Of a stretch of 6,018 nucleotides of DNA, positions 1-6,018 are shown piece by piece. Both the position numbers and the translations under genes were made by a program. The DNA is from JBKEAD01 sp047973165 (GTDB lineage Bacteria; Verrucomicrobiota; Verrucomicrobiia; Chthoniobacterales; JBKEAD01), in NCBI GenBank assembly GCA_047973165.1, contig JBKEBM010000095.1:1-6018 (forward strand), written 5' to 3'. Under the pieces are notes generated by a model, which saw nothing but the letters and a program-made list of their open reading frames with translations, ran no database searches and had not been told where the DNA came from. Within the stretch, counting starts at the first letter, position 1. Each line of letters begins with the position of its first letter.

Positions 1-360
1 AATTCTGAAAAGTCCCTTAAGAAATTCCTCGACCGGATTTGAACAAATAATATCCGCCGGATATTCATCCATCACAAAATTCAGTTGCGGCTGAAATCCT
101 GAATACGGAAGCCAGCCATAGCCAAAAGCTTTCCATGCGGTAAAAATCTCCGGCAGTTTTCCGTAGTATCGCAGTGTAATTCCGTTCAGCTCCGGCCATT
201 CCTGAATTTGTACCGTTGGCCTGAAGATCTCCACATTCGTGTCTTCCGGGGTAGTTGCCTTTCTTTGCACAGGTGCCCGAAGGAAGGAAAGCACACTCTC
301 TTTTTCTATGAACTCCTTTGGCGAAATCCCATAATGCTGCTGAAAAATGCGGTTAAATAC
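1..360 (-). pseudogene. AraC-family transcriptional regulator, 3' fragment (truncated at its N-terminal side)
   Basis: Translating the minus strand from 360 downward gives 120 uninterrupted codons that run off the left edge. The fragment opens with FNRIFQQHYGISPKEFIEK, which matches the end of the second helix-turn-helix of AraC-type DNA-binding domains (usual form HFNRxFxxxxGxSPxxF). About 40 residues later, ITLRYYGKLPEIFTAWKAFG and the following YGWLPYSGFQP resemble a GyrI-like effector-binding domain, a common C-terminal partner of AraC domains. The first helix-turn-helix, the start codon and any promoter are missing. In the same frame, just upstream of F (355-357), comes V, S and then a TAG stop (364-366), and no other frame there restores AraC-like sequence. 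The remnant therefore cannot make a normal DNA-binding domain. AraC identity is strong; the GyrI-like call is moderate. The rest of the gene lies outside the window. Confidence 0.75.
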
Positions 361-366
361 GGACTA
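355..366. other. Breakpoint between two truncated genes
   Basis: AraC homology on the minus strand stops at F (355-357), and an in-frame stop appears at 364-366. The plus-strand PEP-CTERM-like frame becomes meaningful at about the same base. Both flanking genes lack their 5' parts and point away from the junction. This is what remains if a deletion removes the shared divergent promoter and both N-termini. No inverted repeat, transposase remnant or obvious target duplication is visible at the join. An assembly chimera cannot be excluded from the sequence alone. Confidence 0.65.
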
Positions 367-598
367 CGACGAAAACCCGCACAGCACACTGCTGGAAGGC
401 GCAAACAAAACCTTCACCTACGAAGGCTTAGACACGCACACCTTCACGATTTTCAGCGATAATCCGAATGTCGCCTTTTCGATTACTCCCGAACCCGATA
501 CCTCGCTCCTCCTGCTGTTCGGTATTATATTTCTGACAACAAAGCTGCGCCGCGTGCTGCCATCAACCACCGCAGCGAAGTTTTTTATACAAAGATAA
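359..598 (+). pseudogene. C-terminal fragment of a probable PEP-CTERM surface protein
   Basis: The plus-strand frame ending with TAA at 596-598 encodes a short beta-rich stretch (FTYEGLDTHTFTIFSDNP), then TPEP (PEP codons at 488-496), a hydrophobic run SLLLLFGIIFLTT, and the basic cluster KLRR. This order of PEP motif, transmembrane helix and arginine/lysine cluster is the architecture of the PEP-CTERM sorting signal, which exosortase recognises on exported proteins. The body of the protein is missing. The in-frame ATG at 347 lies inside the AraC fragment's DNA, on its opposite strand, so it is not the native start. One oddity is that 14 residues follow the basic cluster, whereas PEP-CTERM tails usually stop within a few residues, so a frameshift near the end is possible. 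No signal peptide remains. If it is not PEP-CTERM, it would be an unrelated membrane-anchored tail. Confidence 0.6.
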
Positions 599-614
599 GC
601 GGCTGATTCCGGAG

Positions 615-1181
615 CTATCTCGCTGCAAAGGGCATCGTGGCGATCTTAGCTGCCTGAGGACGAATTTTTCGCTCGCTCAGACGTTGCCTGGCCCACTTGC
701 GATATTCCGAGGAATACATTGTGTCGCCGACTACCGCAAGGGTTGCGACGATGCCGCCGTTGATTGTATTGAGCTGAGATTGTAAGTCACGAACCAGAAG
801 CTCGGGTGAGACGTTTGGTAGTTCTTTGCCTGCAGCCCATTCTTTAAACAACCAGGCCTCCAGAGTATCTGATGCTGCGTTTTGCGCCTGAAAAAATTCT
901 TCCACATTTACACCACGGACACCGGTTCTTTCTCCGAGAGCGACCAGTTCTGCTATGTTTCGGGCTTCTCTGGCAGAATCCGTTGTCAGATGTTTGGTAT
1001 TGAAACGTCTCCATGATCCGTTTGCTCGCAGTTCGAGACGCTGTACCATCAGCTCCACCAGCCAGGCCTGATCGGAGGACGGAACAAAGCCTTTTCGGTA
1101 AGGAACGCCATCGACAGAGACAACTTCGCAGCCCGCAAACATTGTAAGCATAAAAACAGCAGAGATTTGAAAAAATTTCAT
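615..1181 (-). CDS. Exported lipoprotein resembling gamma-class (*AroQ) chorismate mutase
   Basis: This 188-residue protein starts with a lipoprotein signal peptide: K2, a hydrophobic stretch, and the lipobox FAGC with the modified cysteine at C18. Residues about 38-152 follow the all-helical pattern of exported chorismate mutases, which convert chorismate to prephenate: LVELMVQRLEL (41-51), TTDSAREA (66-73), VEEFFQAQNAASDTLEAWLF (93-112), then a final helix LQSQLNTINGG. Aligned by eye, without gaps in each block, to the Mycobacterium tuberculosis secreted enzyme as I remember it, R48, R71 and E108 match active-site residues. The expected Lys is R59, the Thr is S104, and a further Arg appears to be Q134. 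Activity is therefore uncertain. It is the last gene of the run, 15 nt after the phosphatase-fold gene. The start is the only ATG that gives an intact signal peptide; no Shine-Dalgarno sequence is visible. The fold is fairly sure, the enzyme activity less so. Confidence 0.68.
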   Translation of the reverse strand: MKFFQISAVFMLTMFAGCEVVSVDGVPYRKGFVPSSDQAWLVELMVQRLELRANGSWRRFNTKHLTTDSAREARNIAELVALGERTGVRGVNVEEFFQAQNAASDTLEAWLFKEWAAGKELPNVSPELLVRDLQSQLNTINGGIVATLAVVGDTMYSSEYRKWARQRLSERKIRPQAAKIATMPFAAR

Positions 1182-1196
1182 ATTGAAAAGACTATA

Positions 1197-2144
1197 CTAT
1201 TTTTCTGACTGCGTTGCAAAAATTCTGAAATCGCGAACGACAGCCATGTGCTGCATACCTTTCACACCGGAATCTCCCGGTTGGGCGGGTGGGAGTTTTT
1301 TCAGTGAGGGGAAAGTTCGCGTGTCAAAAATAAGACCGCCGGCGGCTTCGTGACCGCCGAGAGAAACCGGAACTTCGGCAGCTTGCAGGCTTTGATTTAC
1401 GAGGATCCAGTCGTAGGGACGCTTGCGCCCGGCATTGGTATTAATGTTTCCCTGGAGATCGGCAGGCAGATTTTTGGGCATGACGAGAGTTGGTTTTAAA
1501 ATCTTCAGGCAGGGTTCGTCTAAATTTCTCGTATTAAAATCTCCCCCCACAACCAGAAAATCTTCCGGCGGGATCGAGCGTTTGATCTCAGCCATGAGCT
1601 GCTCCATTTCTCCGGCGCGAACACCAGCGGACTGCGCATAGAGATGCACGCTGATCGCCCAAAGGAAGCGTTTGTCGGGAAGGGCAATTTTTGCCCAGAC
1701 GAAATCCCGGTTGGGAACAAATTTGTCCTTCCATTCACCGGAGGCCACGATGGGATAGCGACTGATAATTCCATTCGGGATGGAGTTTGGCCCTGCATTG
1801 GAAATCCCTTCGCGCATAAAGTGAAACTGGCTGCCGAAGACAGAATTTACCCACTGGCGCGGCGAACCGCCCGTATTAAATTCCTGGATCAGGATGAGAT
1901 CGGGCTGCAGAGCTTTCAGAATCCGGGCACCTGCACCCTCAGGGTTGGAGTGGTTCCCGTTGTCCGCAGAGTAACTCTGATAGCTGCCGGAAGTGAGGTT
2001 GGCTGCTACGATGCGCAAAGAAATACCCGACTCTGTCTTTTCCTTTTCGGCCTTGATTGCTTCATCGTCAGGCGAGGGCAAAATGGCTCCGGCAAATCCA
2101 AAGCAGGTAAGCAAAAGCTGACAAAAAATAATTCTGGGAATCAT
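1197..2144 (-). CDS. Exported endonuclease/exonuclease/phosphatase-family protein
   Basis: The 315-residue product begins with a signal peptide (MIPRIIFCQLLLTCFGFAGA, probable cleavage after A20), so it should act outside the cytoplasm. The mature part has the metal-dependent phosphoesterase (EEP) motifs in order: RIVAANLTSG (44-53, N49), LIQEFN (85-90, metal ligand E88), SVHL (165-168, H167), GGDFNTRN (200-207, D202 and N204), YDWILVN (244-250, D245) and QHMAVVRDF (298-306, H299). The family includes DNases, sphingomyelinases and phosphatases; the substrate cannot be told from sequence. In the last motif the usual Ser-Asp-His reads Met-Gln-His, so the Asp that normally pairs with the catalytic His is missing. 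The AANLTSG signature is typical of an exported branch I associate with Verrucomicrobiota and Planctomycetota. It starts 15 nt after the glycosylase gene, without a Shine-Dalgarno sequence. C14 is preceded by LLT, a poor lipobox, so a lipid anchor is less likely. Confidence 0.85.
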   Translation of the reverse strand: MIPRIIFCQLLLTCFGFAGAILPSPDDEAIKAEKEKTESGISLRIVAANLTSGSYQSYSADNGNHSNPEGAGARILKALQPDLILIQEFNTGGSPRQWVNSVFGSQFHFMREGISNAGPNSIPNGIISRYPIVASGEWKDKFVPNRDFVWAKIALPDKRFLWAISVHLYAQSAGVRAGEMEQLMAEIKRSIPPEDFLVVGGDFNTRNLDEPCLKILKPTLVMPKNLPADLQGNINTNAGRKRPYDWILVNQSLQAAEVPVSLGGHEAAGGLIFDTRTFPSLKKLPPAQPGDSGVKGMQHMAVVRDFRIFATQSEK

Positions 2145-2159
2145 GCGGAAAAAGATACA

Positions 2160-2762
2160 TCACCTTCGTTGCACCGCAAGGACGGCAGGATGATTTTTAA
2201 AGATTTCCAGGGCCTGGAGCAAAAGAGTTTTGCCCGGCTCGGTGCGGTGCCAGGTCGAGGCACCCGAGGGGTGCGGCAGGGGCAGCAGGGAAAAGTGGTG
2301 CCCGGCGTATTCGGACTCGCGGGTAGTGCCGACAATTTCGCTCAGTTTACCAACCGGCAGGAACTGAGAAATAGCGAGTTTACCAACTGCAAGAACGAGA
2401 TCCGGGCGCAGGATTTCAAACTCACTACATAACCAGCGCGAGCAGTTTTCTATTTCCTTCGGCGAGGGAACCCGGTCCCCACCCTTCTCACTTTTTCCTG
2501 GGAAGCAGCGACAAACCGCTGCAAAATAAATTTTTTGTCGCGCTTCCTCCTCCTCCCAGCCCGTTGCCGATTCGATCCATTTAAAAAGCGTCTTTCCCGC
2601 CGTCCATGCAAAGGGTTTTTGCAGGATAGGTTCCTTGATCCCCGGGGCCTGGCCAACGAGCAGAATTTTGCTTTGCACGGGAGCACCCATCACCACAGGC
2701 TTCGCCATTTCGGGACACAAGCTGCAGTTTTTTAATTTTTTAAAATGAGTTTGGATATCCAT
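2160..2762 (-). CDS. Uracil-DNA glycosylase family protein (family 4-like, iron-sulfur)
   Basis: This 200-residue cytoplasmic protein belongs to the uracil-DNA glycosylase superfamily, whose members cut uracil or other damaged bases from DNA to start base-excision repair. Motif A is GQAPGIKE (37-44), and the C-terminal motif is LPHPSGASTW (162-171) with the expected histidine H164. FAWTAGKTLFKW (51-62) and the VCRCFPGK block (83-90) are typical of this branch. Cysteines C13 and C16 (CSLC), C86 and C107 are spaced like the four ligands of the 4Fe-4S cluster in family 4 enzymes; C84 and C112 are extra. Motif A has Gln where classic family 4 has Glu (GEAPG), so base specificity may differ. Length is normal for family 4 (about 200). 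The gene begins 16 nt after glnD. Its leader is almost only A and T, with no Shine-Dalgarno sequence; the ATG at 2762 puts the first Cys pair at the usual distance from the N-terminus. Confidence 0.85.
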   Translation of the reverse strand: MDIQTHFKKLKNCSLCPEMAKPVVMGAPVQSKILLVGQAPGIKEPILQKPFAWTAGKTLFKWIESATGWEEEEARQKIYFAAVCRCFPGKSEKGGDRVPSPKEIENCSRWLCSEFEILRPDLVLAVGKLAISQFLPVGKLSEIVGTTRESEYAGHHFSLLPLPHPSGASTWHRTEPGKTLLLQALEIFKNHPAVLAVQRR

Positions 2763-2778
2763 TTTTTTATAGAAAAAA

Positions 2779-5526
2779 TCAGTCTGGCGTATCCCGCGAG
2801 CGACGGGTCGCTTCCTTCAATGAGTCCTGAATTTTTTCAATTTGCCAGGGTTCGCTCAGCTTTTTCCCGTCTTTTGTTGTGATGTAAAAAGTGTCTGTCG
2901 CAACGTCCATTTCGGTCGTGATGCGTGACAGTTCGATGTTCACACCGATCTCACCCAGGGCGTGGAGCAGGTCGTAAAGTAGCCCCAGACGATCCGGAGT
3001 TTGAATTTCAACCAGGGAATAAATCGGATGCGAGGAATTTTGAACGTTAATCTTCGTGGGAAGTTCTGCCTCGTGGGAGAGGCGATAAAAGACCATGCCG
3101 GAATCACGTTTAAAGAACGGACGAAAATCATATTCCTGATGCTGCAATGCCTCAAACAGGCGTTTCTGAAAACTCTTTCGACTTTCTTCAGAAGTCACAT
3201 TATTTCCCGATGCATCTGAGACACGAAAAATATCGAGGACCAGATTGTCTCCCCGTGTGTAGGCGTCTGCGCTCAGGATGTTCATATTTTCAGCAACAAA
3301 GGCACCAGCGATTCGCTGCAAAAGTGAATCCCGGTCCCAGCCGCAAAGGTGCACCTCCGAGTGTCCCTGGTCGGGGTGGTCGATCCATTGAATTGCAGGA
3401 GTTGTGATATTACCTTCGTCGGATTTGAAGTTTTCAAAAAATTTCCGAAACAATCGCAGGTGATCCGCTATATCCGCAGGATCGAAGCCTGCAAAATAGC
3501 GGTCCGGCATGTGTGAAAAATGTGCCCGGCCTTCTTCCTCAAATTCCTTCGGCAGTTTGTTCATGACCTCTCGCCACAACTCATCCATATTTTCCATTTG
3601 TCCCTGGTGCGGAGTCGTTCCGCTCTCGAAGAAACTTTTGGCATATTTATACAGAGTCCACACCAGCGACTCTTTCCAGTCTGACCAGCGCTCGTCGGAG
3701 GTTCCCATTCCGTCGGCCAAAGTTAACAGCATGAGGGCATCCAGGTTTGAAGCATTCTGAACAATTCCACAAAATTCCTGAATAGTTGCGGGGTCATCCA
3801 GATTGCGTGTCTGGGCCGTGTGCGAAAGCAGATAGTGATTATTAACCAGATTCAGAAGCATGCGACGTCGCCCCGATGCAAGCTGCAGCCGGCGTGCAGC
3901 CTTTTGAGCAAGTTCGGTGCTGGCCTCCTCATGCGAACGGCGGTTGGTCGCCTTTCCTGTATCGTGTAAAAGCAAAGCAAAATAAAGTGCCGCAGGGTCT
4001 TCGAGTTTTTGAAATAACGGTCGGTAGCCCTCCAGCCTGGATTCTTTTGTGAAAAGAACTTCGTCGAGCTTTTCAATACAAACAAGCGTGTGCTCATCCG
4101 CAGTATAACGATGGAAAAACTCGTGCTGTACCAAGCAGGTCAGCGGGGCAAATTCAGGAATAAATTTACCCAGGAAACCCGTATTGTGCATCTCTCTCAG
4201 AATGCGACCGACCTCACCCTTTCGAGACAGAATTGACAGAAAAATTTCCCGGTTAGCCTTGGCATACTGAAAGGTCCTGTTGATAAGCGAGAGGCGTCGT
4301 CGAACAAGGTCACGCAAAGTTGGGCTCAGTAAAAGAGACTTCAACTGCATGTGCCAAAATACACGCATCAGGCGATTTGGATCCTGTGTAAAAATATCCC
4401 GCGATTCCGGAATTAACTCATCCTCCTTCACGATCAGCCCATCAAATTTCAGTTGCCTGGGTGCCCGCGTAAAGAGTCGCAAAAAGCGGTTGGGCTGCTT
4501 CATTTTATCAGGATAAATGCGGGCCAGGGCCGCAGTAGTCGTAATCTCAATGGAGCGTGTCGCGCTGTAATAATCCCGCATAAATGCTTCGCAGCGACGT
4601 AAAATACTTTTTTGAGGATAGCCAAAAGCAGTCGCAACACGCCCCTGCATTTGCAGGGTGAGCTGATCGCTCGCCCGCTTGTTCAGATAGTGAAGCTGAG
4701 AGCGAACACGTAATAAAAACTCAAAACCCGTTTCGAGTTGTTTGCGTTCCGTCTCGCGCAGAAATTTCTTTTCGACGAGTTTTCGCATCGAGGTGATGCC
4801 GTGAGTAAAATTTGCAACCCAAAGCAGGTTCTGATAATCCCGCATCCCTCCTGCACCCGTTTTTACATTAGGCTCCTGCATGTAAATGCTTGCTCCGAAA
4901 CGCTTGCGTTGCTCCTGGATTTTTTCCCGCCTCCAAATCAGATACTCCTGCTCTCGTCCCGTGACACATTGCGCGATGAAATGCTCCACAAAATTCTGAT
5001 AAAGTTTTCGTGGACCAAACAAAAACCTGCTTTCCAGCATCGAAGTCTTCGTTACAAAATCCTCATTTGCCTGCTCGATGCCCTGGGAGACGGACCGCAC
5101 AGAATGCCCTATTTTAAAACCTATATCCCAAAGCATAAGCGTATAAGTTCGGATGATTTCTTCCGTTGTGTCTCGCGGCTGGCTCGACTCAGTCAAAAAA
5201 GTAATATCGACATCGCTGAACGGGTTTAGCTCGCGGCGTCCATACCCTCCGAATGCTGCTACGACCAAAGGTTCCTGAGTGCCCTTTGATTCCTTTTCCG
5301 AGCGGATGTGCACGAAGAGTTCGCGCAGAATAATGTCTGTGAGCTCTGAGCGTTGGCGACAAATTTCACGGGCTCGACCACCCGACTTGTGCGCAGCCAG
5401 CAGCCTCTCCTCATTGACTCGCCTGAACTCTTTAAAAATTTTCAGCGTGTTTGCTTCGCCTGCCTTCAGGGCGATTTTTAATTCCTTTACCGATGCTTTA
5501 AAAGCCTGGTCTTTATTGCCGGTCAC
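2779..5526 (-). CDS. glnD: PII uridylyltransferase / uridylyl-removing enzyme
   Basis: GlnD is the cytoplasmic nitrogen sensor: it adds UMP to PII proteins when glutamine is low and removes it when glutamine is high. The 915-residue length is close to the usual size (about 890 in E. coli), and all domains are present. The nucleotidyltransferase domain has GGYGRREL (93-100) and the metal ligands D105 and D107 in SDVD. The linked helical region has EPNVKTGAGGMRDYQNLLW (218-236). The HD hydrolase domain has HRYTADEHT (472-480), the HD pair H521-D522 and H564. Two glutamine-sensing ACT domains follow at about 724-800 and 836-905 (TPDRLGLLYDLLHALGE in the second). The start is GTG at 5526, chosen because GGAG lies 10 nt upstream and because the next gene upstream ends 18 nt before it. 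No glnB, amtB or glnA is nearby, so its partner must be encoded elsewhere. Confidence 0.96.
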   Translation of the reverse strand: MTGNKDQAFKASVKELKIALKAGEANTLKIFKEFRRVNEERLLAAHKSGGRAREICRQRSELTDIILRELFVHIRSEKESKGTQEPLVVAAFGGYGRRELNPFSDVDITFLTESSQPRDTTEEIIRTYTLMLWDIGFKIGHSVRSVSQGIEQANEDFVTKTSMLESRFLFGPRKLYQNFVEHFIAQCVTGREQEYLIWRREKIQEQRKRFGASIYMQEPNVKTGAGGMRDYQNLLWVANFTHGITSMRKLVEKKFLRETERKQLETGFEFLLRVRSQLHYLNKRASDQLTLQMQGRVATAFGYPQKSILRRCEAFMRDYYSATRSIEITTTAALARIYPDKMKQPNRFLRLFTRAPRQLKFDGLIVKEDELIPESRDIFTQDPNRLMRVFWHMQLKSLLLSPTLRDLVRRRLSLINRTFQYAKANREIFLSILSRKGEVGRILREMHNTGFLGKFIPEFAPLTCLVQHEFFHRYTADEHTLVCIEKLDEVLFTKESRLEGYRPLFQKLEDPAALYFALLLHDTGKATNRRSHEEASTELAQKAARRLQLASGRRRMLLNLVNNHYLLSHTAQTRNLDDPATIQEFCGIVQNASNLDALMLLTLADGMGTSDERWSDWKESLVWTLYKYAKSFFESGTTPHQGQMENMDELWREVMNKLPKEFEEEGRAHFSHMPDRYFAGFDPADIADHLRLFRKFFENFKSDEGNITTPAIQWIDHPDQGHSEVHLCGWDRDSLLQRIAGAFVAENMNILSADAYTRGDNLVLDIFRVSDASGNNVTSEESRKSFQKRLFEALQHQEYDFRPFFKRDSGMVFYRLSHEAELPTKINVQNSSHPIYSLVEIQTPDRLGLLYDLLHALGEIGVNIELSRITTEMDVATDTFYITTKDGKKLSEPWQIEKIQDSLKEATRRSRDTPD

Positions 5527-5536
5527 TAAGCTCTGT

Positions 5537-5540
5537 CTCC
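5537..5540 (-). promoter_or_regulatory. Shine-Dalgarno sequence of glnD
   Basis: On the minus strand, GGAG stands 10 nt before the GTG codon at 5524-5526, in the 18-nt gap after the OmpA-family stop codon. It supports GTG as the glnD start. It is the only clear Shine-Dalgarno match among the gene starts visible in this window. Confidence 0.65.
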
Positions 5541-5544
5541 AAAC

Positions 5545-6018
5545 TCAGGGTTGCGTTGCCCTCGGAATGGAGGCTTCGGGCAGGATGATTACGATCTCCA
5601 CCCGACGATTCATTTGCTGCTCCTCGATGGAGCCGCTTCGGTTTGCGATGACACGTTGACTTCCATAGCCCACCGTTTGCAGATTCTTCGGTGAAATTCC
5701 TAATGAATCGATCAGGCTGTTCCGGACGGACTCAGCACGCTGTTTACTGAGGGTCATATTGTATTCGTCGCTGCCAAAAGTATCGGTATGCCCCTCGATA
5801 ATGAAAGTCGCTTCGGGATTTCTTTGAATCAACTGAGCCAGCTTCTTCAGGCTCTCTCCGGCTGTCGACTGAAGAACTGCCTGATCATAATCAAATAACA
5901 AATCTGACGGGAGCAAAATCGGATCCGTGCTTTCCATCAATGGTCCGATTCTGCTCAGAAGGTTATCCAGGCTGGAGTAGCCCGGCATCGAAGCGGCTTT
6001 TGCCGCCAGACTGTTTCC
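5545..6018 (-). CDS. OmpA/Pal-type peptidoglycan-binding protein, 3' part
   Basis: The frame is open from the right edge to TGA at 5545 and gives 157 residues; the start lies outside the window. An ATG exists at 5988, but ten in-frame residues precede it without a stop and the product would lack any export signal, so it is unlikely to be the true start. Residues about 35-147 of the fragment form a complete OmpA C-terminal domain, which holds the outer membrane to peptidoglycan: LLFDYDQAVL (40-49), IIEGHTDTFGSDEYNMTLS (73-91), QRAESVRNSL (93-102), VGYGSQRVIA (116-125) and NRRVEIVI (137-144). The Asp in the GHTDTFGSDEYN block and the first Arg of NRRVEI correspond to the residues that bind meso-diaminopimelate in this family. 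A Pal lipoprotein, a porin-like OmpA or a flagellar MotB-like protein cannot be separated without the N-terminus; no Tol genes are visible. glnD follows after 18 nt. Confidence 0.9.
   Translation of the reverse strand, partial: GNSLAAKAASMPGYSSLDNLLSRIGPLMESTDPILLPSDLLFDYDQAVLQSTAGESLKKLAQLIQRNPEATFIIEGHTDTFGSDEYNMTLSKQRAESVRNSLIDSLGISPKNLQTVGYGSQRVIANRSGSIEEQQMNRRVEIVIILPEASIPRATQP

Larger units (their letters stand above)
615..6018 (-). other. Probable five-gene operon
   Basis: Five genes on the minus strand follow each other with gaps of 18 (5527-5544), 16 (2763-2778), 15 (2145-2159) and 15 nt (1182-1196). No gap has room for a promoter plus terminator, and no stem-loop was seen, so co-transcription is likely. 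The promoter must be to the right of the window. After the last stop (615) only 16 nt separate the operon from the end of the plus-strand remnant at 598, and no clear terminator hairpin is present there. Confidence 0.7.

Noticed and set aside
208..462. 84-codon plus-strand frame across the breakpoint
   Set aside because: It runs antisense to the AraC fragment and then out of frame with the PEP-CTERM-like fragment, so both halves are better explained by other frames.
596..617. Possible bidirectional terminator between the converging ends
   Set aside because: Only a 4-bp AGCG/CGCT pairing with a long loop and the short TCCGGA palindrome are present. There is no strong stem followed by a T run.
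1644..2432. 262-codon open frame on the plus strand, opposite the phosphatase-fold and glycosylase genes
   Set aside because: It lies antisense to two genes with clear family motifs, crosses their gap and shows no recognisable domain, so it is a shadow frame.
4738..5229. 163-codon open frame on the plus strand inside glnD
   Set aside because: It is antisense to conserved GlnD nucleotidyltransferase and linker sequence, and its translation matches no family I know.
5545..5988. ATG at 5988 as the start of a short OmpA-family protein
   Set aside because: The frame is open for ten more codons to the window edge, and a protein from this ATG would lack an export signal.

Overview
The window looks like a piece of a Gram-negative bacterial chromosome of about average base composition. 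Three clues point tentatively to Verrucomicrobiota, perhaps the Opitutae. These are the sequence style of the GlnD protein, an exported phosphatase-family protein with the AANLTSGxxQSY signature, and a PEP-CTERM-like sorting tail at the left. This assignment is from memory of the families and was not tested by a search.

From 6018 down to 615 the minus strand carries five genes in one direction, separated by only 15 to 18 nt, so they are probably one operon. In order of transcription they are: an OmpA/Pal-type peptidoglycan-binding protein (its start lies beyond the right edge); glnD, the PII uridylyltransferase/uridylyl-removing enzyme, complete with nucleotidyltransferase, HD and two ACT domains; a uracil-DNA glycosylase-like protein with an iron-sulfur cysteine set; an exported endonuclease/exonuclease/phosphatase-fold protein; and a small lipoprotein that resembles the exported gamma-class chorismate mutases (*AroQ). 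The products span the envelope, nitrogen signalling and DNA repair, so the operon looks like a mixed housekeeping unit rather than one pathway.

The left 600 bases differ. Positions 1-360 hold the C-terminal part of an AraC-type regulator on the minus strand. Positions from about 359 to 598 hold the C-terminal end of a probable PEP-CTERM surface protein on the plus strand. Both lose their N-terminal halves at the same point, near 358. The simplest reading is one deletion that removed the divergent promoter region and both N-termini, although an assembly chimera would look the same. No tRNA, rRNA, CRISPR array, insertion sequence or convincing terminator was seen.
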